A stretch of DNA of 64,000 nt from an uncultured Pseudomonadota bacterium (GTDB lineage: Bacteria; Myxococcota_A; Bradymonadia; Bradymonadales; GCA-2716585). The stretch's first letter is position 1; the number at the start of each line of letters is the position of its first letter. Shown here in pieces: positions 44,297-52,726 of this stretch. The notes under the pieces are model-generated. The model made no database searches, was not told the origin of the DNA, and saw only the letters and a list, made by a program, of their open reading frames with translations. The position numbers and the translations under genes were made by a program. The stretch lies in assembly GCA_937123825.1 (NCBI GenBank), contig CAKZKQ010000482.1, positions 1 through 64,000 of the forward strand, written 5' to 3'.

Positions 44297-44528
44297 GTGC
44301 TTGGGCGAAGATAAAAAATTGGACCCTGTAGCATTAAGGGGTACACATACCTACATGCAGGGCACATTGTCCTACATGTAAGACCTTGTAAGGCACTGCA
44401 CGCCTTTTGCGCACTGTGTAGGCATATGTAGATGCCCGCCAAAGCGCGGTCCACTTAATGTTCGTAGGGTCCAGCCTTGCCCAAGACGGGTGTCTGGCCC
44501 TTGACCATCCACGGAATGGAGACGTCAT
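44297..44528 (+). promoter_or_regulatory. Upstream region of the RHH gene with repeated CCTACATG words
   Basis: Between the flagellar terminator and the small RHH gene. CCTACATG occurs at 44350-44357 and again at 44371-44378, exactly 21 bases (two helical turns) apart; TGTAGG (44417-44422) and ATGTAG (44426-44431) are the same word inverted. A likely operator, possibly for the RHH protein itself. A promoter could not be assigned. Confidence 0.4.
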
Positions 44529-44726
44529 ATGGCAGCCAAGAAGAAGCTCACGTTGTACTTCCCCGAGGAAATGCTCGAAGAGACCAAGCTGGAGGCGGCA
44601 CGCCAGGATCGCAGCTTGTCCTGGATCATTCAGACGGCCTGGCGGCTGTCGCGCGACCAGATGAAGCGCTACCCGAGCGTCAACGAGTTGTTGGGCGAAG
44701 AGGAAGACGCCCAGCAGGTCGGTTGA
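44529..44726 (+). CDS. Small ribbon-helix-helix protein, TIGR04563-like
   Basis: A 65-residue protein of the small family known from Myxococcales (TIGR04563): K-K-L-T-L-Y-F-P-E-E-M-L-E-E-T-K-L-E-A-A-R-Q-D-R-S-L-S-W-I-I-Q. The beta-strand (residues 5-11) and two helices form a ribbon-helix-helix DNA-binding fold. Probably a dimeric regulator; the repeated CCTACA words upstream are candidate targets. It is alone, with a terminator after it. GGAG seems to lie about ten bases before the ATG. Confidence 0.8.
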   Translation: MAAKKKLTLYFPEEMLEETKLEAARQDRSLSWIIQTAWRLSRDQMKRYPSVNELLGEEEDAQQVG

Positions 44727-44832
44727 GGACGCGCTGCTTGGCGATTGGATGACGTCGATGGACGGAATCAGGCCTCCGCCCATCGGGTCAAAGACGCCAT
44801 AAGCGCATCATGAGCGCACCACAAGAAAGAAG

Positions 44833-44860
44833 AAAGCCCGCGGGTCAACCGGCGGGCTTT
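44833..44860. terminator. Bidirectional intrinsic terminator
   Basis: AAAGCCCGC (44833-44841) and GCGGGCTTT (44852-44860) form a 9-bp perfect stem with a 10-base loop. Flanking GTTGTTTCTT downstream and A-rich sequence upstream serve both strands. It separates the plus-strand RHH gene from the minus-strand VWA lipoprotein gene that ends at 44926. Confidence 0.75.
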
Positions 44861-44925
44861 GTTGTTTCTTGGGCATGTGGGTGAGCGTCAGCGCACCGCG
44901 CGGTTGCGGTGCGTCGTGGGAGCGC

Positions 44926-46326
44926 TCACTGATCGGACTCTTCTTCGCCGGCGGGGTTGTCGTCGAGGGCGTTGCTGGCGACTTCGCGGGGGTAGCGGTA
45001 GATGAGTTCGTCGGCGGACTCAAGGTCGTAGTTGAGGTCCACGGAGATGCCGCTGGCGCCGCACTGGGAGTCGGCAAAGTTGACGGTGTAGTCCTCGCCT
45101 TCGACCAGCAGGCAGCTGAGGCGATCGCTGCCCTGGATGGGCTCGCACTCACGGCTGGCGCCGCGGACTTCGAGCGGGGTGGGCCGACGGATCTCGACCT
45201 GGACGCGGAAGCCGCTGCAGAACTTGCGCTCGCCGGCGCTGCGGGTGGCGCACTCCTGATCGCCGGGGCAATCGGCGGCGGTGTCGCAGGTCAGCGGCGG
45301 GGCGCTCAGGCAGGAGATCTCGATGGTGTCGCCGATGAGCGCGCCCAGGGCGCCCAGGGCGTCATCAAAGGGCGGCAAGCAGATGTTGGCGATCGCGTTG
45401 TTCTCGAAGGACTCGATGACTTCGCCGTAGCGGTAGCCGGCAAAGCCGTCGCCGCCCGCGTCGGAGAAGCACGAGGGCTGAACTTCCTGACCGGTCATGT
45501 AGCGCACGCCGGTGTCGGGGGCGATGATGCCGGCCATGATGACCTTGCTGGGGTCGCCGCCCTTGAGCTGGGTGAAGAAGTTGACGTAGTCCTCGACCGG
45601 AACGAGCTGGCCAGACTCCCACTCGCAGATGTTGCCGTTGGTCTTGTCGAGCGCGCCGCGATCGGAGCAGTCGTTCTCGTCGGTCAGGAAGATGACCGCC
45701 AGGAAGGCGCCTTCACGCAGGAAGCCGGAGTTGAAGTTGCTCAGCAGCGCGGGGCTGAGCGCCTCTTTGGCGCTCTCCAGGCCCATCTCAAAGCCGGTGC
45801 CGGTGGTGCCGACGCTGGCGTTGCAGCCGAAGTGGAGCTTGAGGCGGTCTTTGTCCAGGCTGCCGTCAGGGTTGCGGTAGTCCTGGGAGCTGAGCACCAA
45901 CGGGGGATACTCCTGACCGTTCTCCGGGGTCGGGCAGGCCGAGATGTCGACGGCGATCTGGCATGAAGGGCCAGGGGCGCCGTCGGGGACGTTCTGGAAG
46001 CGGCCCGACTCTTCGGGGTTTTCCATGTCCGTGGTGACGACCGCCAGGCGGAAGTCGGCGCCGATGCCGTCGAGTTCTTCGATGAAGCGATCGAAGTTCT
46101 CGCGCAGATCGTTCTGCTCCTCACACATGGACCCGGAGTTGTCCACGACCCAGAGGATATCGACCTGGGCGGCTCCGGCTTGTGCGAAGGTGTCGGCGTT
46201 TTCGGCCTTGATGTTTTCGCTAAAGGGGGTCACCTCGTGCGTGTTGCAGGCGACCATGGCGGACACCGCGAGCATCGTGGTGATCGCCCGACGGGCAGTA
46301 AAGTGGCGCAAAGCAGGGCGCTGCAT
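44926..46326 (-). CDS. VWA-domain lipoprotein
   Basis: Start set at the ATG giving M-Q-R-P-A-L-R-H, with GGAGATGG upstream; longer starts (46338, 46383) are possible. The 466-residue protein has a leader and Cys27 in a lipobox-like V-A-C. A VWA domain (about 55-300) follows with a complete MIDAS, D-N-S-G-S (Asp62, Ser64, Ser66), then a Cys-rich C-terminal region. It lies on the outer side and would bind ligands via metal. Typical of the abundant VWA lipoproteins of Myxococcota. Divergent from the TetR gene. Confidence 0.85.
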   Translation of the reverse strand: MQRPALRHFTARRAITTMLAVSAMVACNTHEVTPFSENIKAENADTFAQAGAAQVDILWVVDNSGSMCEEQNDLRENFDRFIEELDGIGADFRLAVVTTDMENPEESGRFQNVPDGAPGPSCQIAVDISACPTPENGQEYPPLVLSSQDYRNPDGSLDKDRLKLHFGCNASVGTTGTGFEMGLESAKEALSPALLSNFNSGFLREGAFLAVIFLTDENDCSDRGALDKTNGNICEWESGQLVPVEDYVNFFTQLKGGDPSKVIMAGIIAPDTGVRYMTGQEVQPSCFSDAGGDGFAGYRYGEVIESFENNAIANICLPPFDDALGALGALIGDTIEISCLSAPPLTCDTAADCPGDQECATRSAGERKFCSGFRVQVEIRRPTPLEVRGASRECEPIQGSDRLSCLLVEGEDYTVNFADSQCGASGISVDLNYDLESADELIYRYPREVASNALDDNPAGEEESDQ

Positions 46327-46546
46327 GTCGTTTTCCATCTCCGTGGGCCGGACACCATCATCGGTGCTATGGGCATTGAACATGCCAGATCAGGGCATAC
46401 TAAAGTCCCCAATAACCTATCAGAACCCGCCCACATACACAAGACGACCACCCCGAACCCGCCCGAGGGGTTTGTTTTCTGCGCGCGCTCTGGCACTCTT
46501 AACAACCTTAATGACCTCTCGCCCCCCTCCAAAGGAGCTGCCCGAC

Positions 46547-47140
46547 ATGAACCTGCGCCAACGAAAGCGCGCCGCGACCCGTAAGAAACTGGCCACCATC
46601 TCCCTGGAGCTCTTCCTGCGCGACGGCTTTGATGAGACCACCGTCGAGTCCATCGCCGCCATCGCCGAAGTCTCGGCCCGGACCTTCTTTCGCTACTTCC
46701 CCACCAAAGAAGCCGCCTTCTTTGACAACCAGCAGTCTCGCCTTGAAGCCTTTGTGGGCCTTCTGGACGAGCCCCGCGAGGGTGAGAGCGCCAGCGATCG
46801 TGTCTTTCGGGTGTGTTTGGAGATGGCCGACGCCTTCCAGCAGGACAGCGAGACGATGCTGGCCCAGTACCAGGTCATGTTCAACTCGCGCCACCTGCTG
46901 GCCCACGACCTGCAACTCGATCTGCAATGGGAAGAGGCGATCGCCAAAGCGCTGGCCGAAGGCAGTCAAGAGTCCGAGGTCCAAGCCAGCGCCCGCATGC
47001 GCGCCGGGGCGATCATCGGCGTGGTCCGCGCCGAGCTGCGCCATTGGTACCGCTCGGAGTGCAACTTTGACATCGTGGAGCGCGGGCAGGCGGCCTTTGC
47101 GCAGCTGCGCTCGGCCAACCTTGGCCTGCCCGAGGCCTGA
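46547..47140 (+). CDS. TetR-family transcriptional regulator
   Basis: Start at ATG 46547 with AAAGGAG at 46531-46537. A 197-residue repressor: N-terminal TetR HTH (L-A-T-I-S-L-E-L-F-L-R-D-G-F-D-E-T-T-V, then F-F-R-Y-F-P-T-K-E) and a helical ligand-binding C-terminal domain. Divergent from the VWA lipoprotein gene with 220 bases between, which probably contain its operator. The target genes are unknown. Confidence 0.92.
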   Translation: MNLRQRKRAATRKKLATISLELFLRDGFDETTVESIAAIAEVSARTFFRYFPTKEAAFFDNQQSRLEAFVGLLDEPREGESASDRVFRVCLEMADAFQQDSETMLAQYQVMFNSRHLLAHDLQLDLQWEEAIAKALAEGSQESEVQASARMRAGAIIGVVRAELRHWYRSECNFDIVERGQAAFAQLRSANLGLPEA

Positions 47141-47162
47141 AGAAGGCCAGTTGGGGCGCTGA

Positions 47163-49079
47163 TCATTGCATCCAGGTCGTGGAGACCGACGCTGCGGCCG
47201 AGTCCGCGCCCACCTTCTCCAGCAGTTGGGAGGCGCGCCCGTTGGTCGGGTTGAAGATCAGCGCCGCCTGGGCCTGATCCCTGGCCTCGTCCACGTCACC
47301 CCCCTCAAAGTAGATCTGACCGAGCATCGCGTAACCTTCGTCCAGCAGCGGGTTGGCCGCCACCGCCGCCGTGATCTGGCGCCTGGCCTCCTCGCGCTGC
47401 TCGTCGCCCTCGGCTGCGCGGTACATCGCCCAGCCGTGGTGCATCGTGTAGACCGCCTCGCTGGGGTTGAGCGCGCTGGCCTGGCTGAAGTAGCGGCACG
47501 CCGCGCGCGGATCCTCTTCAACCACATTCATCCCCGCCACAAAGGCGTCCTCGGCGCTGAGGTAACGGTCGCGCTGCGCCTCGGGGGGCTGCTCGGGTTT
47601 CAAACTCTCCTCGTAACGCGCGCGCTGGTCCGGATCAAGGAGCGTCTGGGCCGCCTTGCGGATCTTGGAGCGGATCCCCCGCAGCGCGTCCCGTGAGCGG
47701 CCGTCATCCAGAACAGGCCGAAACCGCCGCGCCGAACAGATCTCCAGCAGATCGTCGCGCGCCACCTCGATCGCCTCCACGCTGGCCGACGGGTCAACGC
47801 CCAACGCCTCAAAGTGATCGGCGCTGGTCAACCGCAGGTACGCCTTCCACAGGTTCTCGCTCATCTCTTCGATGGCGTCGTGGTCCAACGTCTCGTTGTC
47901 TTCGGCCTCTTCAAAGTGCATGTCCATGCTGCCGGGCTCGTGGGCCATCCAGTCGTGCTCTTGCGCCCGGACTGAGGCCGGCAGCGCATCCTGGCTCGAC
48001 GACTGCTCCAGGTAACCCGCCTGGTCCAGCACCCCAAAGATCACCCCCGCGTAGGACTGCGGCCAACCCTCGCGCTCGGCCAGCGCGTGCAACGAGCATG
48101 GGTGCTCCAGCGCCTCCTTGACCGACTCCGGCAACCAACGCTCCACCGCGCGGGACACCGCCGAGCTGTCAAAGCTGCGCACCGCCCAGCGGCGCGAGGC
48201 CGCCCTCCAGCGCGCCTGAGCCTCGCCCTTGGCCTCAAAGCGGTGGCCGCCCTCGACCATCAACTCAATTGGGTTGAAGCCAAAGTGGGTCACGTCGTGC
48301 AGCGCTTGCTCATCCGCTTCCAGACGATACTGGCCGCCGTCCCAACCAAAGGCGTTGATGATCTTCTCGCGGATCTGCTCGCGCAGGTGCTCAAAGAGCG
48401 CTTCGTGCTTGAGCACGCCGATCTTCACCAGCGCTTCGCCCTGACGGATGCCCTCGCGCTGCTGGAGCTTGCGCGCCCAGTTGTACTCAATCTCGGTGAT
48501 CAAGCCCTTGCGCAGCAGGATCTGCCCGAAGTTCTCGGTCAAAATCGAGCTGGAGCAGTACACCGGCTTGCCGTCGCGCATGTAGATCGTCTTGGTCGTG
48601 CCCTGGCGCTCCAGATGGCACTGGCCGCTAAAGCCCGTGCGCAGGCACTCCATCAGCACCTTCTCCAGGCCCACGTCGGCCAACTCGCCGCTGCGCGGCA
48701 ACTGACCCACCGGCGCCTGTGGGGCGATCATCTCCAGAATCCGCCCCAGCGCCTGGCCATCAAAGCTGTGGCACGCCGCGTAGGGCTCCAACCACTTGAC
48801 CTGGGCCAGCGCGCGGCCCTCGGTGTTGGAGCCGCACATAAAGACCACCGAGGCGCCCATGCCGCCGCGGCGCAACCACTGAATGGCCTCCACCGCGCGC
48901 TGATCGCCCAGAGGTCCTTCCACAATCACCACCGCAGGCTGCGCCTCATCACAGCGGCGGCCAAGCTCCCGCAGGTCATCGGCCTTGATGGCCTCGTAAC
49001 CCGCGCCTTCAACCCACTCCAACGCCGCGCTGGTGCGCGCTTCGTCTTCCAGGTGCACAACTGCTCTCGCCTTGCTCAT
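47163..49079 (-). CDS. Receiver-like/DUF4388/J-domain/TPR multidomain protein
   Basis: Start at ATG 49079 with AGAGGG upstream. A 638-residue protein with four parts. An N-terminal receiver-like fold (1-115) has Glu instead of the phosphoacceptor Asp (V-V-I-V-E-G-P). A DUF4388 (PATAN) region follows at about 130-250. A J-domain-like helix pair (about 455-530: D-H-F-E-A-L-G-V-D-P-S-A-S-V-E-A-I) lacks the HPD triad. TPR helices end the protein (about 545-638). Such combinations are typical of Myxococcota regulators of motility or development. It may act as a scaffold without phosphorylation. It converges on the TetR gene, 22 bases apart. Confidence 0.78.
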   Translation of the reverse strand: MSKARAVVHLEDEARTSAALEWVEGAGYEAIKADDLRELGRRCDEAQPAVVIVEGPLGDQRAVEAIQWLRRGGMGASVVFMCGSNTEGRALAQVKWLEPYAACHSFDGQALGRILEMIAPQAPVGQLPRSGELADVGLEKVLMECLRTGFSGQCHLERQGTTKTIYMRDGKPVYCSSSILTENFGQILLRKGLITEIEYNWARKLQQREGIRQGEALVKIGVLKHEALFEHLREQIREKIINAFGWDGGQYRLEADEQALHDVTHFGFNPIELMVEGGHRFEAKGEAQARWRAASRRWAVRSFDSSAVSRAVERWLPESVKEALEHPCSLHALAEREGWPQSYAGVIFGVLDQAGYLEQSSSQDALPASVRAQEHDWMAHEPGSMDMHFEEAEDNETLDHDAIEEMSENLWKAYLRLTSADHFEALGVDPSASVEAIEVARDDLLEICSARRFRPVLDDGRSRDALRGIRSKIRKAAQTLLDPDQRARYEESLKPEQPPEAQRDRYLSAEDAFVAGMNVVEEDPRAACRYFSQASALNPSEAVYTMHHGWAMYRAAEGDEQREEARRQITAAVAANPLLDEGYAMLGQIYFEGGDVDEARDQAQAALIFNPTNGRASQLLEKVGADSAAASVSTTWMQ

Positions 49080-49260
49080 GAATCCCTCTACACGTACAGA
49101 TGAAGGCGCCCAAGGGTGCCCTGGGTCGTCGACCTTGCTCTTGCCTGGTCTATCGTCATCCTTGCGCGCAACCTTGAGCAGCAGCCTGAGACGATCATGA
49201 CAAAACCGGTCGGTGTCCCTTGTGGCGCCGCCCGCATTCTCTTTTATGGAGCCTGAGACC

Positions 49261-49959
49261 ATGACCCAGACGATCGCGCCCAGCACCGTCGATCCTGCCC
49301 TTGAGCCCGTGGCCAACGCGCTGATCGCCGCCGCGTCGAGTTTCTACCAGCGCGGCTGGATGCTGGGGACCAGCGGCAGCGTCTCGGCGCGCCTTGGCCA
49401 CGATCCCCTCCAGGTGCTGATCACCGTCAGCGGCAAGGCCAAAGGCGATCTGATCCCCCAGGACATGCTGCGGGTGACCGACGACGGCCAGATCTTCAAG
49501 ACCCTGGGCGATCCCAAGGCTTCCAGCGAGTCCTTTTACAAGGGGCAGCCGCGCCCCTCGGGTGAAACGCTGGTCCATGAGGCGATCTACCGGAAATTTG
49601 ATGACGCTGGCGCCGTCTACCACGTCCACAGCGTCGACAACACGCTGTGCAGCCAGCTTGTGGCGCCGGGCCAGACGCTCGATCTGCGCGATCTGGAGAT
49701 GCTCAAAGGTTTGGGGCGCTGGGAGCCTGGGCAAACCGTCAAGATCCCCGTGGTGCCCAACCACCTGCACATCCCCACGCTGGCCGAAGCCGTCGCCCAG
49801 GCCGCCGTTTATGATGTCCCTGGTGTGCTTGTGCGCGGCCACGGGATTTACACCTGGGGGCAGGACATGGCCCGCGCCAGACGGCACACCGAGATCTTTG
49901 AGTTCCTCTTTTCGTATTTTACGCGCGCGCTGCAGCTTGGGCTGGTAGAGCGCCCTTGA
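49261..49959 (+). CDS. mtnB: Methylthioribulose-1-phosphate dehydratase MtnB
   Basis: A 232-residue class II aldolase-fold protein (ATG 49261, GGAG upstream). It has the MtnB signatures: T-S-G-S-V-S-A-R, S-G-K-A-K-G-D-L, the zinc ligands H-V-H (121-123) and H194 in V-R-G-H-G-I-Y, and N-H-L-H-I-P-T-L-A-E. In methionine salvage it dehydrates methylthioribulose-1-phosphate. No other mtn gene is near, so it might alternatively act in a promiscuous sugar-phosphate step with the aldolase gene that follows. Confidence 0.85.
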   Translation: MTQTIAPSTVDPALEPVANALIAAASSFYQRGWMLGTSGSVSARLGHDPLQVLITVSGKAKGDLIPQDMLRVTDDGQIFKTLGDPKASSESFYKGQPRPSGETLVHEAIYRKFDDAGAVYHVHSVDNTLCSQLVAPGQTLDLRDLEMLKGLGRWEPGQTVKIPVVPNHLHIPTLAEAVAQAAVYDVPGVLVRGHGIYTWGQDMARARRHTEIFEFLFSYFTRALQLGLVERP

Positions 49960-50040
49960 TTGAATCGGGCAAACGCGTCACATTGCCGTCGCGACCACGG
50001 ACAAAGTTCTGGAACACACCACTGAGGAGGAGGAGAGCCG

Positions 50041-51117
50041 ATGGGCCTGAATCACACAGAAATCGCTGATCTTCTTGGCGAAGAGGCCGACGCGCTTCTG
50101 AACCACACCTGCACGACCATCTCCAAGGACCGCATCCACGTCCCCGGTTCCGACTGGGTGGACCGGATTTTTGCGGACTCGGACCGCAGCATCCGCGTGA
50201 TGCGCTCCATGCAGCAGCTGCTTGGCCACGGTCGCCTGGGCGGCACCGGCTACATCTCGATCTTGCCCGTGGACCAGGGCATCGAGCACTCCGGCGGTGC
50301 CTCTTTTGCGCCCAACCCCGACTACTTTGACCCCGAAAACATCGTCAAGTTGGCCATCGAAGGCGGCTGCAACGGTGTGGCCACCACTTACGGCGTGCTC
50401 AGCATGGTCGCCCGCAAGTACGCCCACAAGATCCCCATGATCTTGAAGTTCAACCACAACCAGCTGCTGACCTACCCCAACGTCTTCTCGCAGCAGCCCT
50501 TTGCCAGCATCGATCAGGCCTACGACATGGGTTGTGTGGCCGTCGGCGCCACGATCTACTTTGGCTCCCCCGACTCCAACCGCCAGATCGTCCAGGTCGC
50601 CCAGGCCTTCGAGCGCGCCCACGAGCTGGGCATGGCCACCATCCTGTGGTGCTACCTGCGCAACAGCGCCTTCAAAGTCGATGGCAAGGACTACCACGCC
50701 TCGGCCGACCTGACCGGTCAGGCCAACCACCTGGGCGTGACCATCGGCGCCGACATCGTCAAGCAGAAGCTGCCCATCACCAATGGCGGTTTCAAGGCCC
50801 TCAACATGGGCAACAGCAGCTACGGCAAGCTCGACGAGCGCATGTACTCTGAGCTGTCCAGCGACAACCCCATCGATCTGGTCCGCTACCAGGTGGCCAA
50901 CGGCTACATGGGACGCTGCGGCCTGATCAACTCCGGCGGCGCCTCGGGCAAAAACGACCTCCAGCAGGCCGTCCGCACCGCCGTGGTCAACAAACGCGGC
51001 GGCGGCATGGGCCTCATCAGCGGTCGCAAAGCCTTCCAGAAGCCCCTCGACGAAGGCGCCCGCATCCTCCAGTCCATCCAGGACGTCTACCTCTGCGACG
51101 AAATCACCGTCGCCTGA
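50041..51117 (+). CDS. fbaB: Class I fructose-bisphosphate aldolase
   Basis: A 358-residue aldolase of the FbaB/DhnA type, very similar in sequence pattern to E. coli Fba[12 protein letters not shown] (75-84), then [19 protein letters not shown] and G-A-D-I-V-K-Q-K (236-243) with the Schiff-base lysine region. It interconverts fructose-1,6-bisphosphate and triose phosphates. It begins 82 bases after mtnB and may be co-transcribed; GAGGAGGAG stands before the start. Confidence 0.95.
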   Translation: MGLNHTEIADLLGEEADALLNHTCTTISKDRIHVPGSDWVDRIFADSDRSIRVMRSMQQLLGHGRLGGTGYISILPVDQGIEHSGGASFAPNPDYFDPENIVKLAIEGGCNGVATTYGVLSMVARKYAHKIPMILKFNHNQLLTYPNVFSQQPFASIDQAYDMGCVAVGATIYFGSPDSNRQIVQVAQAFERAHELGMATILWCYLRNSAFKVDGKDYHASADLTGQANHLGVTIGADIVKQKLPITNGGFKALNMGNSSYGKLDERMYSELSSDNPIDLVRYQVANGYMGRCGLINSGGASGKNDLQQAVRTAVVNKRGGGMGLISGRKAFQKPLDEGARILQSIQDVYLCDEITVA

Positions 51118-51274
51118 TTCCTGCCCAAAGCCGTCGCATCCCCGCGCGCGGCGGCCCATTCCACCGACACCTCAGAGCCCTTGCCGACAACGCACAGAGT
51201 TTTGTAAACTCATCTCGTTACTCGGCAAGCCTCAGAACATATGCTGACCAATTGGCTCTTCACAGGTGTCGGCC

Positions 51275-51961
51275 ATGAGCGACAAAGCACCCAAGGGACC
51301 CCTTCAGTCCTCGGACGACCAGTTTGAGGTGTCGGTCGATATGGCCGCCTCCAACAACCAGCGGCTCTCGCGCGCCCAGCGCCGCGCGGCGCGCAGACAA
51401 ACCGATCTGATGACTCCCCAGTTGTTGGAGCAGTACGCGCGCGAGGACAAGCACACCGTCCAGGACATGGAGTTGCTCAGTGTCCCCCTTGCCGAGCCTG
51501 CCCCCATCAATGATCGCCCCACCAAGCGGCTCGACGCCGTTGTCGGCCCCCCCGTTCACACCTCCATAGAAGCAAGCCGAGAGACCCGAATCCAGCTTTC
51601 GCGCCAGCGCAAACCGCTCTTGGCGTTGGTTCTGGCGATCTCCTGTGTGGTGGGCATCGTGGGCGGCATCGCCGTGGGTGTGTTGATCTTTGGGGATCAC
51701 GGCGCCAAGGCCGAGCCAGGCGCCGCCACCTCCAAGATCCCCCCGCTGCCCAGGGAGCAGGAGCCCGCGCGGCTCAAAGAGCCTCCGCCGCTGCCCCCTG
51801 TCTCTGACAGCGAGGTCGTGGAGGTCACCGACAACCAACAAAAACGCGCCATTGGAGCGCGCATGCGCGAGCAAAAGAAGGCCGAAAAAGCCGCCCAGCC
51901 TCCGCCAGCGCCCAAAACCCCCAAAGAACCCGCCGCCAACGACTATCAATTGGTCGATTGA
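51275..51961 (+). CDS. Unknown single-pass membrane protein
   Basis: Start at ATG 51275 rather than the GTG nine bases earlier. A 228-residue protein with a charged N-terminal cytoplasmic part and one membrane helix at about 112-138 (L-A-L-V-L-A-I-S-C-V-V-G-I-V-G-G). A Pro/Lys/Ala-rich outer or periplasmic tail ends in basic stretches. No family recognised. It converges with the JAMM peptidase gene, overlapping it by 16 bases. Confidence 0.7.
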   Translation: MSDKAPKGPLQSSDDQFEVSVDMAASNNQRLSRAQRRAARRQTDLMTPQLLEQYAREDKHTVQDMELLSVPLAEPAPINDRPTKRLDAVVGPPVHTSIEASRETRIQLSRQRKPLLALVLAISCVVGIVGGIAVGVLIFGDHGAKAEPGAATSKIPPLPREQEPARLKEPPPLPPVSDSEVVEVTDNQQKRAIGARMREQKKAEKAAQPPPAPKTPKEPAANDYQLVD

Positions 51962-52434
51962 GGCCCATTCGAGCCCTCTTGGATTGTCTCAGGGGCCAAC
52001 CCGCGTGTTTGTGTCTGCTCGAAGCCGTGTGCAGCGTCAGACCAACCATAGAACGCTACCTGCGCAGCTCGGCCAGCCTCAACAAGCACCACCCCGTACA
52101 CACACCCTGGCCACAGCGGCTGTCCGCCCGGTCCAAGCGCCTGGTGTCGGTCCATCACAGAAAACCGCACGTCGGTGTCGCAGTGGGAGTGACAGATGGC
52201 CCAAAGCGACCATCCCTGAGCCTGGGCGCGGATGATTTCGAGCGGGTCGATGGCGTAAGTGTGCCGTGCCGCAGGCCCCGTGATCTGGTTGGGGACGGGG
52301 CAGAGCGCGAGGCGGCCTTCGGCGGTCTTGAAGATGAGCGCGCAGCCTTCGGCGGGGTAGGTGCTTTCAAGGTGTCGCGCCAACGCATTCAAGAGTGCTT
52401 GGGGCAGGGCGTCCACAACGGTGGTGTCGGTCAT
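51946..52434 (-). CDS. JAMM metallopeptidase, Mec-like (M67)
   Basis: A 162-residue JAB/MPN peptidase. The complete JAMM zinc motif is present: Glu29, H82-S-H84, Ser92, Asp95 with the exact H-x-H-x(7)-S-x-x-D spacing. It resembles Mec, which cuts cysteine off the sulfur-carrier protein CysO in mycobacteria and other bacteria. Its ATG overlaps the stop of the CysO-like gene by four bases (ATGA). Because the CysO partner here lacks Gly-Gly, the natural substrate may differ. Confidence 0.88.
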   Translation of the reverse strand: MTDTTVVDALPQALLNALARHLESTYPAEGCALIFKTAEGRLALCPVPNQITGPAARHTYAIDPLEIIRAQAQGWSLWAICHSHCDTDVRFSVMDRHQALGPGGQPLWPGCVYGVVLVEAGRAAQVAFYGWSDAAHGFEQTQTRGLAPETIQEGSNGPQSTN

Positions 52435-52718
52435 GCCGTGCGGCGCTGGGCGATGACGCTGGGCAGGATGGAGATCTGGGCGCCCGCCTCCAGTGGGGTT
52501 TGCAGGCCGTCGAGGTGGTGCGCGTCTTGCCCATCGACCAACACGCTGACAAAGCGCCGCAAGCGGCCCGACGCGTTGCACAGACGGGTTTTAAGGCCGG
52601 GGTGGGCCGCGTCCAGTCGCTCGATGAGCTGGCCGATGTCCTTGGCGTCCACCTCGACCACGGCCAGACCGCCGGTCAAACGCCTCAATGGGGTGGGGAT
52701 GTGCACCGTGATTGACAT
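52431..52718 (-). CDS. CysO-like (MoaD/ThiS) ubiquitin-fold protein without Gly-Gly end
   Basis: A 95-residue beta-grasp protein close to CysO: I-P-T-P-L-R-R-L-T-G-G near the start and F-V-S-V-L-V-D-G-Q-D ... L-E-A-G-A-Q-I-S-I-L-P in the second half. Canonical CysO ends I-L-P-A-V-A-G-G; here the same position reads I-L-P-S-V-I-A-Q followed by R-R-T-A, so Ala90-Gln91 replace the reactive Gly-Gly. Thiocarboxylate formation at the C-terminus should be impossible as written. The reading frame is set by overlaps on both sides. Start ATG 52718 is 8 bases after the cysteine-synthase-like stop. Confidence 0.9.
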   Translation of the reverse strand: MSITVHIPTPLRRLTGGLAVVEVDAKDIGQLIERLDAAHPGLKTRLCNASGRLRRFVSVLVDGQDAHHLDGLQTPLEAGAQISILPSVIAQRRTA

Positions 52719-52726
52719 GGTCTGCC

